In this document: positions 17,752 through 26,673 of the stretch, piece by piece
Position numbering within the stretch: the stretch's first letter is position 1
How the letters are laid out: each line of letters starts with the position of its first letter
From: Xenorhabdus griffiniae
GTDB lineage: Bacteria; Pseudomonadota; Gammaproteobacteria; Enterobacterales; Enterobacteriaceae
Direction of reading: 5' to 3'
Assembly: GCF_037265215.1 (NCBI RefSeq)
Contig: NZ_CP147737.1
Location: 124,001-188,000 of the forward strand
DNA length: 64,000 nucleotides
Notes under the pieces: generated by a model
Told to the model about the DNA's origin: nothing
The model's database searches: none
The model's input: the letters and a program-made list of their open reading frames with translations, nothing else
Position numbers and translations under genes: made by a program

Positions 17752-18966
17752 CTATGAAACACGTTCAATAATCATGGCGATGCCTTGTCCTACCCCAATA
17801 CACAGGGTGCACAAGGCGTAACGTCCGGCACGTCGCTCCAGTTCAAGCGTGGCTGTCAACGCAAGGCGGGCGCCGCTCATACCCAGAGGGTGCCCCAGCG
17901 CAATCGCGCCTCCATTCGGGTTCAGGTGTTCTGCATCATCTGGTAACCCCAGTTGGCGCATCACAGCTAGTGCTTGTGCAGCGAAAGCCTCATTTAGTTC
18001 AATAACATCCAGTTGGTTTAGGGTTAAGCCGGTGAGTTCCAGCACTTTGCGAGTCGCAGGCAGTGGCCCGATCCCCATGATACGTGGCTCAACACCACAT
18101 GTTGCCGTTGCGATGATACGCGCCCGTGGTGTCAGGCCGTGGCGTAAGGCTGCCGTTTCTGAGGCGATGATCAGTGCTGCCGCCCCATCATTGACACCGG
18201 AAGCGTTACCCGCGGTGATCGTACCGCCGGCACGGAATGGGGTTTTGAGTCGTTGTAATTGTTCGAGCGTCGTTTCTGGGCGGGGATGTTCATCCTGTGA
18301 AATGACAGAAGCTACGCCTTTTTTGTTGGCGGGAGGCTGAGTAACAGGGAGGATTTCCTCGGCCAGTAGGCCACGTTGTTGCGCTCTGGCGGCACGTTGC
18401 TGGCTGCGCAGGGCGAAGGCATCTTGGTCATCACGGCTAATTTGAAACTGGGCGGCGACATTTTCTGCCGTTTCTGGCATGGAATCTGTGCCGAATTGCT
18501 GTTGCATCAGCGGGTTAATAAAGCGCCAGCCAAGGGTGGTATCAAAGATTTCAGTTTGCCGGCTGAAAGCACTGTTTGCTTTGGCCATTACAAAAGGAGC
18601 GCGGGTCATCGATTCAACGCCACCCGCCAATATCAGTTGGGCGTCGCCGGATTTAATACTGCGAGCGGCGAAGGCGAGTGCATCGAGGCCTGAGCCACAT
18701 AACCGGTTGACTGTCGTACCAGAGACTGAATTTGGTAGCCCTGCCAGCAATAGTGCCATACGTGCGACGTTGCGATTATCTTCTCCAGCCTGATTGGCGC
18801 AGCCGAGGATCACGTCATCAATTTGTTCCCAATCCAACGCCGGATAACGCGTCATCAATGCCCGTAACGGCAGGGCAGCCAGATCGTCAGCCCGCAGGTT
18901 GGATAGCGCACCACCATAACGGCCGATAGGTGTGCGGATACCATCACAGATAAATGCATGGTTCAT
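17752..18966 (-). CDS. paaJ: 3-oxoadipyl-CoA / 3-oxo-5,6-didehydrosuberyl-CoA thiolase PaaJ
   Basis: A 404-residue thiolase. The acyl-accepting cysteine is in VNRLCGSGLDA (near residue 90), the histidine is in GGAIALGHPLGMSGAR, and the C-terminal catalytic cysteine is in CTLCIGVGQG. PaaJ cleaves two intermediates of phenylacetate catabolism to release acetyl-CoA and succinyl-CoA. Its start overlaps the stop of paaI by 4 bases, indicating translational coupling. Confidence 0.95.
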   Translation of the reverse strand: MNHAFICDGIRTPIGRYGGALSNLRADDLAALPLRALMTRYPALDWEQIDDVILGCANQAGEDNRNVARMALLLAGLPNSVSGTTVNRLCGSGLDALAFAARSIKSGDAQLILAGGVESMTRAPFVMAKANSAFSRQTEIFDTTLGWRFINPLMQQQFGTDSMPETAENVAAQFQISRDDQDAFALRSQQRAARAQQRGLLAEEILPVTQPPANKKGVASVISQDEHPRPETTLEQLQRLKTPFRAGGTITAGNASGVNDGAAALIIASETAALRHGLTPRARIIATATCGVEPRIMGIGPLPATRKVLELTGLTLNQLDVIELNEAFAAQALAVMRQLGLPDDAEHLNPNGGAIALGHPLGMSGARLALTATLELERRAGRYALCTLCIGVGQGIAMIIERVS

Positions 18967-19433
18967 GATTGCTCTCCCTGACGGTTTGGCTGGTTCTTTT
19001 TCAGCGTATTGTCAGAAATAGGATGACTGAGACGATAGGAGTAACCACGGAAAAAAGCGACAACTTTACCGTTTTGGTTGATGATCTCCACGTCATACAG
19101 GCCAGTGTTTTTACCTTGATGCCGAACAGAAGCGGTGGCGATCAGTTGATCACCCACCAATGCCGGACGGATAAAATCGATGCTGCCACTGGAAGCGACG
19201 GCGGCTTTCCCGTCGCTGTTACAGGCATAGGCGAAAGCGGTATCCGCCAGGCTGAACAGAATGCCACCGTGACAACTTTGATGACCGTTGAGCATATTGG
19301 GTACGATTTTCATACTGAGTCGGGCAAACCCGATATCGATATGTTCAATCTGCATCCCCATATTTTGAGCACAGGCATCCTGGGCATACATAGCTTCAAC
19401 GTAGTGGCGAGCCGCGTTAGCATTATTTTGCAT
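18963..19433 (-). CDS. paaI: Hydroxyphenylacetyl-CoA thioesterase PaaI
   Basis: A 156-residue hotdog-fold thioesterase. The conserved segment LNGHQSCHGGILFSLADTA holds the catalytic Asn, Gly and Asp region typical of PaaI. The enzyme rescues CoA from dead-end hydroxyphenylacetyl-CoA. The frame is open back to 19538, but that would overlap paaH by over 100 bases. ATG 19433, with AGGGGA upstream and only 11 bases of overlap, fits the E. coli protein (140 residues). ATG 19439 is also possible. Confidence 0.9.
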   Translation of the reverse strand: MQNNANAARHYVEAMYAQDACAQNMGMQIEHIDIGFARLSMKIVPNMLNGHQSCHGGILFSLADTAFAYACNSDGKAAVASSGSIDFIRPALVGDQLIATASVRHQGKNTGLYDVEIINQNGKVVAFFRGYSYRLSHPISDNTLKKNQPNRQGEQS

Positions 19434-21027
19434 GATCATCCCCTTTTTGGCGTTTTTGGGGCTGCTGGAGAGGGAGTTGAGTATGTCCCGCCGCGAGTTG
19501 GCGCAGTAAAGGCGTTGGGCGGTAACGGGGTTCCCCATAAAACTTCTGCAAGTTTTCCAGTGTACTGAGAATATGTTTCCAACCCAACTGCTTACCCCAT
19601 GCCAGCGGGCCGATGGGGTAATTCACACCGTGGCACATCGCCAAATCGATATCTTCAACGTTGGCAATGCCTTTATTAAAGGCATCCAGTGCCTCGTTAC
19701 ACAGCATGGCAACGGTACGCATGGTTAACAAAGCGGGATAGTCTGGCAAGAGAATGACCTGTTTACCGAGGGATTGCAGAAAACCGATCACCTTTGCGGT
19801 TTGTTGAGGCGTATTCTGGCAAGCAGCACTGAGTGTAATGATAGAGGCCGATTGGTGATTGACAGAAAGATCAAATTGCACCACGGGTGCCCTGACTTCG
19901 TCGGCAATCTGGGCGCAGGTTCTCCCTTTGGTCAGAATCAAGAGAATGTCATCAAGCTGCAAGGTCGGGGAGTGGAATCGGTCATTTTTGTTTTCTTCGA
20001 AGATGATTCCATATTGCTGTAACAGGGCAACCAAGTGCGGCAATGCCGCCCAATTTCCTGTCGCTTTGATCCGCATCGGTTGTTTTAGGGTTTTGGTGTG
20101 TTTCGGCGCGATCTTAGGTTGTGGCTGGCTCTCTTTTTTTCCACCGTTTCCTTTTATGTCATAGACGTAAAAACCACGACCGCGTTTGCGTCCAAGATGA
20201 TCGGCATCCACTAACTCTTTTTGCAGCAGCGAAGGTTGGAAGCGAGGATCGCCATGGAAAGCCTGGAACAGGGATTCCGTCACGGTGTAGTTAACATCAT
20301 GGCCGATCAAATCCATCAGTTGTAATGGCCCCATCGCGAAACCACCAGATTCTTTGAGAATGGCATCCAGTGTAGCGGGAGTGGCAACCTGTTCTTCCAG
20401 TGCGCGCAGGGCTTCAGCGTAGAATGGACGAGCGATGCGATTGACGATAAACCCCGGCGTAGAACGGCAAATCACAGCTTGTTTTTTCCAGCCAGTCATG
20501 AGGGTTTTGAGTGTTGTCACGGTTTGGGGGGAAGTTTCCAGACCTTGAACGATTTCCACGAGCTTCATTAGAGGGGCTGGGTTGAAAAAGTGTAGCCCAG
20601 CCATGCGTTGCGGGGCAGACAGGACGCGGGCAATGGCGGTAATCGACAAGGATGAAGTATTGCTGGCAAACAGGGTTTGCTGTGAACAAATGGATTCCAG
20701 TTGCTGGAAGAGATCCTGTTTAGCTGCCAGTTGTTCGATAATGGCTTCAATCACCAGCCCACACGGTGCTAACGCATGTAATGAATTCGCCTGAGTGATG
20801 CGTTGTAACAGGGTTTCTGTTGCACTGGTTTCGGCTTTGCCTGCTGCTACACGTTGATGCAGGCGGGTGCGTAAATTATCCAGCGCCTGACTGACCGCTT
20901 CGCTGTTGCTGTCAAACAGCAGGACGGAATGTCCTGCCTGAGCCGCAACCTGAGCAATGCCGATACCCATTGTTCCCGCACCGATAACGGCTATGGGGCC
21001 GTGGAGGTGAGGCGTGTTCATGCTCAT
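19423..21027 (-). CDS. paaH: 3-hydroxyadipyl-CoA dehydrogenase PaaH
   Basis: A 534-residue NAD-dependent dehydrogenase with the Rossmann motif VIGAGTMGIGIAQVAA, an HFFNPAPLMKLVE catalytic segment and a second 3HCDH domain near the C-terminus (MCHGVNYPIGPLAWG). It oxidises 3-hydroxyadipyl-CoA to 3-oxoadipyl-CoA. At 534 residues it is longer than the E. coli protein (475); the extra length is mostly a Lys/Gln-rich linker between the domains and a C-terminal tail rich in Gln and Lys. It overlaps both paaG (4 bases) and paaI. Confidence 0.94.
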   Translation of the reverse strand: MSMNTPHLHGPIAVIGAGTMGIGIAQVAAQAGHSVLLFDSNSEAVSQALDNLRTRLHQRVAAGKAETSATETLLQRITQANSLHALAPCGLVIEAIIEQLAAKQDLFQQLESICSQQTLFASNTSSLSITAIARVLSAPQRMAGLHFFNPAPLMKLVEIVQGLETSPQTVTTLKTLMTGWKKQAVICRSTPGFIVNRIARPFYAEALRALEEQVATPATLDAILKESGGFAMGPLQLMDLIGHDVNYTVTESLFQAFHGDPRFQPSLLQKELVDADHLGRKRGRGFYVYDIKGNGGKKESQPQPKIAPKHTKTLKQPMRIKATGNWAALPHLVALLQQYGIIFEENKNDRFHSPTLQLDDILLILTKGRTCAQIADEVRAPVVQFDLSVNHQSASIITLSAACQNTPQQTAKVIGFLQSLGKQVILLPDYPALLTMRTVAMLCNEALDAFNKGIANVEDIDLAMCHGVNYPIGPLAWGKQLGWKHILSTLENLQKFYGEPRYRPTPLLRQLAAGHTQLPLQQPQKRQKGDDHAK

Positions 21028-21821
21028 TTCCCCTTGAACGTTGGCTGGCGTTTTTCAATGAACGCATTGACGCCTTCACGGAAATCTTCGCTATGCCCGC
21101 ACAGGCGTTGTAAATCTCGTTCGAGATCAAGTTGTTGGTCCAACGTATTGGTTGCGGCTGCATAGGTGGCTTGCTTGATGCAGCTAAGGGCTAAGGTAGG
21201 TTGGGTAGCAAGGTGTCGGGCGAGCTTCTGGGTTTTGCCTTCCAACTCTTCAGGCTCAACAACTTGCCAGATCATGCCCCAATCCAGTGCTTGTTCGGCG
21301 CTGATTTTGTCGCCCAATAGTGCCATCCCCATCGCCCGCGCCTGCCCAATCTTATGAGGCAGAAAGTAGCTACCGCCAGAATCGGGTGTCAGGCCAATAC
21401 GGCAGAAAGCCTGAATAAAGCTGGCGGTACGGGAAGCGATAACGATGTCACAGGCCAGGGCAAGGGAGACACCGGCACCCGCCGCTACACCGTTGACGGC
21501 GCAGACAATGGGCTTAGGCAGGGAAGTCATACGCCGGATTAGTGGGTTGTAGTAGCGTTCAACGGATTTGCCAAGATCAGGGATATCGCCCTCAGAAATG
21601 ATGGCATTGCGATCGTTTAAATCTTGTCCGGCACAGAAGCCACGTCCGGCTCCGGTGAGCCGGACACAACGTACGGACTCATCTTGTTCAGCAATATCCA
21701 TTGCCAAACTTAATTGCTGGTGCAGCTCCTCGTTAAAACTATTGAGGCATTCTGGACGGTTGAGAGTAATGCTAAGGACACCTGCTTGTATATCGGTCAG
21801 TACCGTTGACATGTTTTCCAT
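21024..21821 (-). CDS. paaG: 1,2-epoxyphenylacetyl-CoA isomerase PaaG
   Basis: A 265-residue enoyl-CoA hydratase/isomerase-family protein with LTGAGRGFCAGQDLND and an oxyanion-hole segment AVNGVAAGAGVSLALACD. PaaG isomerises the ring epoxide to an oxepin and later shifts a double bond. The Asp-containing segment GLTPDSGGSYFLP agrees with PaaG rather than PaaF. It ends inside the paaH start and lies 3 bases after paaF. ATG 21821 or the ATG three codons later could start it. Confidence 0.94.
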   Translation of the reverse strand: MENMSTVLTDIQAGVLSITLNRPECLNSFNEELHQQLSLAMDIAEQDESVRCVRLTGAGRGFCAGQDLNDRNAIISEGDIPDLGKSVERYYNPLIRRMTSLPKPIVCAVNGVAAGAGVSLALACDIVIASRTASFIQAFCRIGLTPDSGGSYFLPHKIGQARAMGMALLGDKISAEQALDWGMIWQVVEPEELEGKTQKLARHLATQPTLALSCIKQATYAAATNTLDQQLDLERDLQRLCGHSEDFREGVNAFIEKRQPTFKGK

Positions 21822-21824
21822 CGA

Positions 21825-22598
21825 TCAGAACCCCTTAAAGGTTGGTTTACGTTTTTCCAGAAAGGCGGTGATGCCTTCCTGACGATCGGTTGTGCCTGCC
21901 AACGTAACAAAGTGCTGGCGTTCGGCGAGTAGCCCTTGTGACAGGCTGGTTTCTTGTGCGGTTTTGAGAGCTGCCTTGGCTGCCCGCAGGGCTAAGGGCG
22001 AAAATTCACTGATGCGTTGTGCAATCTGTATTGCACGTTCTAATGTCAGAGCATCAGTGCAAACTTGGCTGACTAGCCCCGCTTCCCGGGCGCGATGAGC
22101 ATCGATAGCTTCGCCGGTTAATACCATCTGGTAAGCCAATGCTTTGCCGACGCTGCGGATGAGTCGTTGCGTTCCCCCCGCCCCTGGCATCAGCCCCAAG
22201 GTGATTTCTGGCAGGCCAAAGCGGGCGTTTTCTCCACAAATCACCAAATCACAAGCCAATGCCAGTTCGCAGCCAGCACCAAGTGCGTAGCCATTAACGG
22301 CAGCGATCAGAGGCTTACTGATATTATTTAAACGTTGCCATAGCTGTGGACGGCGATCTGTCATGGCTGTTGCAACGTTCTGTTGCTGTAGTTCTTTCAG
22401 GTCGGCACCTGCGGCAAAACAGCGTTGTGATCCCGTAATAACAATGGCGCCTGTATCGTTATCCGCATCGGCGAGTTCCAATTGCTGTACGAGTTGTTCC
22501 AGACAATCATTACTGAGGGCATTGTGTACTTCTGGCCGATTTAAGGTTAATATGCGTACCCTTTGCTGCTCCTGACATAAGATCCATTCCTGATTCAT
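21825..22598 (-). CDS. paaF: 2,3-dehydroadipyl-CoA hydratase PaaF
   Basis: A 257-residue crotonase-fold hydratase. The oxyanion-hole segments are CFAAGADLKEL and NGYALGAGCELALACD; the two catalytic glutamates fit ELALA and LPEITLGLMPGAGG. PaaF hydrates 2,3-didehydroadipyl-CoA to 3-hydroxyadipyl-CoA. It lies 9 bases after paaE and 3 bases before paaG, within the operon. Confidence 0.94.
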   Translation of the reverse strand: MNQEWILCQEQQRVRILTLNRPEVHNALSNDCLEQLVQQLELADADNDTGAIVITGSQRCFAAGADLKELQQQNVATAMTDRRPQLWQRLNNISKPLIAAVNGYALGAGCELALACDLVICGENARFGLPEITLGLMPGAGGTQRLIRSVGKALAYQMVLTGEAIDAHRAREAGLVSQVCTDALTLERAIQIAQRISEFSPLALRAAKAALKTAQETSLSQGLLAERQHFVTLAGTTDRQEGITAFLEKRKPTFKGF

Positions 22599-22607
22599 GG
22601 TGGCTCC

Positions 22608-23696
22608 TCAGACATCAAAATCGACAACGACGCCATCGCCTTTCGGCCATGACTGGCAACTTAAGATATAACCGGCAGCCAATTGATCGGGTTCGAGGCT
22701 GTAATTCATCCTCATATCCACGTCACCGGCTTTAAGCTGGCATTTACAGGTAGCGCATACCCCGCCTTTGCAGGCGTAGGGTAAATCTGCGCCTTGGCGT
22801 AATGCGGCATCGAGGATGCTGTTATCTTCGGCGTGCATGGCAATGTTGAGGATACGGCCATCCAGGTGGATCTCAACGCGGGTTTCACAGCGTTCTGTAA
22901 GATTGGCAGGGCGGGAATTTACCGTGGCTTGTCCGGTATTGAAACGTTCACTATGGATGCGTTCAACCGGTATTCCCGCCTGCTCCAATGCAGAATGGGC
23001 CTCATCCAACATGGCTTCGGGTCCACAGAGAAAAGCATGGTCAAATTGGGTAAAATTGAGCAGGGTTTTGCCAATGTGGTTTAGGTGTTCAGTATCAATA
23101 CGTCCATTAAATAATGGGCTATCAGTGGATTCCTGACTGAATAAGTACAGCACTTGAAAACGGCTCAGGTAGCAATTTTTGAGATCGGCCAGCGTTTCTT
23201 TGAACATGATGGAGCGACTAGTGCGATTGCCATAAATAAGCGTAAAAGTGCTATTAGGCTCTAATGCCAGTGTACTTTTGATGATCGATAAAATGGGCGT
23301 AATACCCGAACCGGCGGCGATAGCCAGATAATGTCCCTGCTGGCCTTGATTGGGGTGATGGCCAAAATTGCCTTGTGGCTGCATAACTTCCAGCTCATCC
23401 CCGACTTTTAATTGTTGGTTGATGAAGGTCGAAAAGCGGCCTTGGTGTATGGCTTTGACACCAATTTGTAATACATCATCCAACGGTGAGCTACAGATGG
23501 AGTAGCAGCGGCGTAGTTCTTCGTTATTCACTTTCGCCTTGAGTGTCAGGTGTTGGCCGGGGTGATAACAGAACTGTTTTTTCAGCTCATCGGGAATATG
23601 CAAGGTAACGACTACAGCATCTGGCGTTTCTCTTTCAATGGCGGCAATGCTTAAGCGGTGAAAGCCATGTGAGCGTGTTTGATGCAAAGTGGACAT
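22608..23696 (-). CDS. paaE: Phenylacetyl-CoA epoxidase reductase PaaE
   Basis: A 362-residue reductase of the PaaABCE multicomponent epoxidase. An N-terminal FAD domain (RRCYSICSSP), an NAD(P)H domain (GSGITPILSIIKS, CGPEAMLDEA) and a C-terminal plant-type [2Fe-2S] ferredoxin with CKGGVCATCKCQL plus a later cysteine are all visible. It passes electrons from NADPH to the PaaA diiron centre. It lies 27 bases after paaD. Confidence 0.96.
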   Translation of the reverse strand: MSTLHQTRSHGFHRLSIAAIERETPDAVVVTLHIPDELKKQFCYHPGQHLTLKAKVNNEELRRCYSICSSPLDDVLQIGVKAIHQGRFSTFINQQLKVGDELEVMQPQGNFGHHPNQGQQGHYLAIAAGSGITPILSIIKSTLALEPNSTFTLIYGNRTSRSIMFKETLADLKNCYLSRFQVLYLFSQESTDSPLFNGRIDTEHLNHIGKTLLNFTQFDHAFLCGPEAMLDEAHSALEQAGIPVERIHSERFNTGQATVNSRPANLTERCETRVEIHLDGRILNIAMHAEDNSILDAALRQGADLPYACKGGVCATCKCQLKAGDVDMRMNYSLEPDQLAAGYILSCQSWPKGDGVVVDFDV

Positions 23697-23723
23697 CTTA
23701 CGTTCCTCTTAAGTGCGTCCTCG

Positions 23724-24242
23724 TTAAATGCATTTGAAATAATCAAATGGTTCCCAACAATCCCGACAGCGGTAGAGCGCTTTGCAGGCAGTGGAACCGA
23801 ATTCGCTGATTTTTTCTGTTGCATGGCTGCCACAGTACGGGCAGCTGATGGGTTCCATATCCGCCGTTTTTTCACAAACTAATCCTTGAGGCGGAGCAAT
23901 ACCGGATGCTCGCAAACGTTGTTTGGCATCTGCATTTATCCAATCGGTGGTCCACGCAGGGTGCAGGCTCACTTCGATATGTACGGGAGAGAAGCCGGCT
24001 TGTGCCAGTATTTTCTGAATGGTTTCGATCAGGTATTCCGTCGCAGGACAGCCGGAATAGGTTGGGGTAAATGTCACCCGCCAGCCGTTTTGTAATGGGG
24101 TGACGGCCCGTATCATGCCGAGATCAGTAATAGAGAGAGCAGGAAGTTCTGGATCGGCAATTTGGTGCAGGCATTGCCAGATTTGATGAACTTCCGGCGG
24201 CTGTATCTCTGAGTAAAAGCGAGTATTGTATTGCTGTTCCAT
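23724..24242 (-). CDS. paaD: PaaD, assembly/maturation protein of the epoxidase
   Basis: A 172-residue DUF59/MIP18-family protein (MetQ-type fold with PALSITDLGMIRAV and FTPTYSGCPATEY) with a C-terminal zinc-ribbon-like tail, CPYCGSH and YRCRDCWEPF. PaaD is needed for function of the epoxidase, probably for maturation of the PaaE Fe-S cluster. ATG 24242 is chosen because AGGAGG lies five bases upstream; a GTG at 24248 overlaps that site. Confidence 0.93.
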   Translation of the reverse strand: MEQQYNTRFYSEIQPPEVHQIWQCLHQIADPELPALSITDLGMIRAVTPLQNGWRVTFTPTYSGCPATEYLIETIQKILAQAGFSPVHIEVSLHPAWTTDWINADAKQRLRASGIAPPQGLVCEKTADMEPISCPYCGSHATEKISEFGSTACKALYRCRDCWEPFDYFKCI

Positions 24243-24272
24243 GATCACCTCCTAATTACCCTCTCCGTTTTG

Positions 24273-25064
24273 TTACCAGTTGCAGTTGGGGTAGGTACGT
24301 TGCAGGTATTGCATTTCTGCCAACAGGAATCCCAAATGCTCCGTATGTAGTCCTTGTTTTCCACCTCGCCGATAAGGTGCTTCTTGTGGCATTTCTAGCG
24401 TGGCTTCGGTGAACGTTTCGTTAATGATTTGCAGCCACGGTTCATGTAGGGTGCCAAGATCAACGGCAATGCCTTCGTCTGCCAGTTGCTGTTCTATTTC
24501 GTCGCAATAGAACAGTTCGCCAGTAAAGCGCCACAGTTGATTGATCGATTGCTGGATTTTTTCGTGACTCAGTGCCGTTCCATCCCCCAATCTGATCATC
24601 CAGCCTCGGCTAAAGCGCAGGTGATATTCCACCTCCTTCAACGACTTGGCACTAATGGCCGCCAACTGGGGATCGCGGCTTTGTCTCAGCGCCTGATGCA
24701 GCAAGACATGATAGGCATCAATAAAAAATTGGCGTACCAAGGTGTCGTTAAAGCCGCCATTAGGTTGTTCCACCAGCAGCAGATTGCAGAACTCGCGCTC
24801 ATGACGCCAAAACGCCAGATGATCTTCATCCTGCCCTGTTCCTGAAAGGGTGGCGGCATAACTGAGGAAATGGCGTGCTTGGCCCAATAGGTCGAGGCCG
24901 ATATTGGACAGGGCAAGGTCAATCTCCAGTTCTGGTGCATGTCCACACCATTCGCACAAACGCTGTGCCAGAATCAGTGGGGTATCTCCCTGACGAAGTA
25001 CATATTTGAACAGGGCGTGGTTTAACCGGGAATGATTGGGGGATGAAATGCTGGGTATATTCAT
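24273..25064 (-). CDS. paaC: Phenylacetyl-CoA epoxidase structural subunit PaaC
   Basis: A 263-residue ferritin-like subunit that pairs with PaaA. It has LANIGLDLLGQARHFL-like helices (NIGLDLLGQARHFLSYA) and EVEYHLRFSRGWMIRLGDG, typical of PaaC, which structurally supports the active PaaA subunit and has lost most iron ligands. It lies 11 bases after paaB and 30 bases before paaD. Confidence 0.95.
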   Translation of the reverse strand: MNIPSISSPNHSRLNHALFKYVLRQGDTPLILAQRLCEWCGHAPELEIDLALSNIGLDLLGQARHFLSYAATLSGTGQDEDHLAFWRHEREFCNLLLVEQPNGGFNDTLVRQFFIDAYHVLLHQALRQSRDPQLAAISAKSLKEVEYHLRFSRGWMIRLGDGTALSHEKIQQSINQLWRFTGELFYCDEIEQQLADEGIAVDLGTLHEPWLQIINETFTEATLEMPQEAPYRRGGKQGLHTEHLGFLLAEMQYLQRTYPNCNW

Positions 25065-25075
25065 ATTCCGTTTCC

Positions 25076-25363
25076 CTACATATTCTTGATGCCATCAGGA
25101 ATGGTGTAGAAAGTCGGATGACGGTAAATCTTGTCCTCCGATGGCTCGAAAAAAGCGCCGCGATCTTCCGGTTGTGAAGCCACCAGATAGATGGATTGCA
25201 CCACCCAGATGGAGCAACCTTCATTGCGCCGAGTGTAGGCATCGCGTGCGTTTTCCAGCGCCATTTGATCGTCTGCTGCGTGGAGGCTGCCGACGTGACG
25301 GTGCGCTAGCCCCTGTTTACTGCGGACAAAGACTTCATACAGTGGCCAATCGGTATCGTTCAT
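25076..25363 (-). CDS. paaB: Phenylacetyl-CoA epoxidase subunit PaaB
   Basis: A 95-residue small subunit. The start WPLYEVFVRSKQGLAHRHVG and the segment YTRRNEGCSIWVV match PaaB, which bridges PaaAC heterodimers. Size is the same as the E. coli protein (95). It lies 39 bases after paaA and is preceded by a GGAGGA ribosome site. Confidence 0.96.
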   Translation of the reverse strand: MNDTDWPLYEVFVRSKQGLAHRHVGSLHAADDQMALENARDAYTRRNEGCSIWVVQSIYLVASQPEDRGAFFEPSEDKIYRHPTFYTIPDGIKNM

Positions 25364-25402
25364 TGAGTCCTCCTCCCGATGTTGTTCAGGTCGTGCACAG
25401 CA

Positions 25403-26344
25403 TTAAGCAGCGCGCTTTTTGGCCGCCATTTTTCTGGCGTGAACAGAAGCTGCTTCCCGTACCCAACTTCCGTTTTCCCAAGCCCGGCGTTTGGCTTCCA
25501 GACGTTCGTGGTTGCATATCCCTTGCCCTTTCAGTACTTGATAGAATTCATCCCAGTCGATTGCACCAAAACGGTAATGTCCTGTTGTTTCATCCCAAGC
25601 CAACTCAGGATCGGGCGCTGTCATACCCAAGGCTTCCAACTGGGGGACGGTGTTGTCGATAAATTTTTGCCGCAGTTCATCATTGCTGAATCGCTTGATT
25701 TTCCATGCCATGCTTTGGGCGCTGTTGGGAGAGTCACTGTCATTGGGACCAAACATCATCAATGTCGGCCACCAGAAGCGGTTAATGGCATCTTGTAACA
25801 TGGTACGTTGGGCTTCGTTGCCATTCGCCAGCACTGTGACTGCTTCATAACCTTGCCGCTGGTGGAAACTTTCTTCCTTGCAGATTTTGACCATCGCGCG
25901 GGCGTAGGGACCGTAAGAGGCACGGCATAAGGCAACCTGGTTGACAATCGCTGCGCCATCCACCAGCCAGCCAATCACGCCAACATCGGCCCAACTGAGG
26001 GTGGGATAGTTAAAAATCGAGGAATATTTCATCTTGCCATCTAACAACTTTTGGTAGATGTCGTGACGGGAACAGCCCAATGTTTCAGCGGCGCTGTAGA
26101 GATACAGTCCATGCCCGGCTTCATCCTGGACTTTCGCCAGCAATATGGCCTTGCGACGTAATGTAGGGGCACGGGTGATCCAATTGGCTTCCGGTAACAT
26201 GCCGACGATTTCTGAATGTGCGTGTTGGCCAATCTGACGTATCAGGGTTTGGCGATAGGCTTCGGGCATCCAATCTTTAGCCTCAATAAAGAGATCTGCG
26301 GCTATTTTGGCCTCAAAGCTCGCCTGAAGTGGATCAGTTGTCAT
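25403..26344 (-). CDS. paaA: Phenylacetyl-CoA epoxidase catalytic subunit PaaA
   Basis: A 313-residue diiron oxygenase subunit that epoxidises the ring of phenylacetyl-CoA. Iron-ligand helices are visible in [26 protein letters not shown] and [13 protein letters not shown]. It ends with a Lys/Arg/Ala-rich tail (KMAAKKRAA). The frame is open to 26398, but ATG 26344 has GGAG nine bases upstream and fits the E. coli N-terminus; ATG 26356 is an alternative. First gene of the paaA-K operon. Confidence 0.95.
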   Translation of the reverse strand: MTTDPLQASFEAKIAADLFIEAKDWMPEAYRQTLIRQIGQHAHSEIVGMLPEANWITRAPTLRRKAILLAKVQDEAGHGLYLYSAAETLGCSRHDIYQKLLDGKMKYSSIFNYPTLSWADVGVIGWLVDGAAIVNQVALCRASYGPYARAMVKICKEESFHQRQGYEAVTVLANGNEAQRTMLQDAINRFWWPTLMMFGPNDSDSPNSAQSMAWKIKRFSNDELRQKFIDNTVPQLEALGMTAPDPELAWDETTGHYRFGAIDWDEFYQVLKGQGICNHERLEAKRRAWENGSWVREAASVHARKMAAKKRAA

Positions 26345-26391
26345 ATGCGACTCCATTATGATTCTTATTTTTTGATATAAGACATAAAAAT

Positions 26392-26398
26392 GAATCAC
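26392..26398 (-). promoter_or_regulatory. Candidate PaaX half-site upstream of paaA
   Basis: GTGATTC read on the minus strand, within AAAGTGATTCATT, resembles the TGATTC core of E. coli PaaX sites and lies about 50 bases upstream of the paaA start. A similar GTGATAC lies at 26609-26615 beside paaZ. Recognition is from memory of the consensus. Confidence 0.35.
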
Positions 26399-26459
26399 TT
26401 TTTATAACCGTAAATCTACAAACTGGTAACAAAAATAGCAAACACAAAAATTGTGCATT

Positions 26460-26475
26460 TGTTGTTCATGTCACA
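26460..26475. promoter_or_regulatory. Candidate CRP site in the paaA-paaZ intergenic region
   Basis: TGTTG-TTCATG-TCACA fits TGTGA-N6-TCACA with a perfect right half and 3 of 5 in the left half. E. coli paa promoters are CRP-activated, so a shared site in this 329-base divergent region is plausible. The rest of the region is AT-rich promoter DNA without a gene. Confidence 0.4.
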
Positions 26476-26608
26476 ATATTAATTTTAACTCTTTATAAAA
26501 CAATTGATTAATCATTTTTATTTGGTGGTGGGATAAATATTAACAAGTGATTAGGTGGAGAATGTTTGTATTTTGTTAATTTCGTGGGTGGTTTTGTCAA
26601 TCATATAT

Positions 26609-26615
26609 GTGATAC
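26609..26615 (+). promoter_or_regulatory. Candidate PaaX half-site upstream of paaZ
   Basis: GTGATAC within ATATGTGATACATAAAT, a one-base variant of the TGATTC core, about 60 bases upstream of the paaZ start. It is oriented opposite to the similar site near paaA. Confidence 0.3.
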
Positions 26616-26673
26616 ATAAATGGCATTCCATTACTTAATGATTGTTTCATTGGTTAAATCGGTGGAGAAAAAA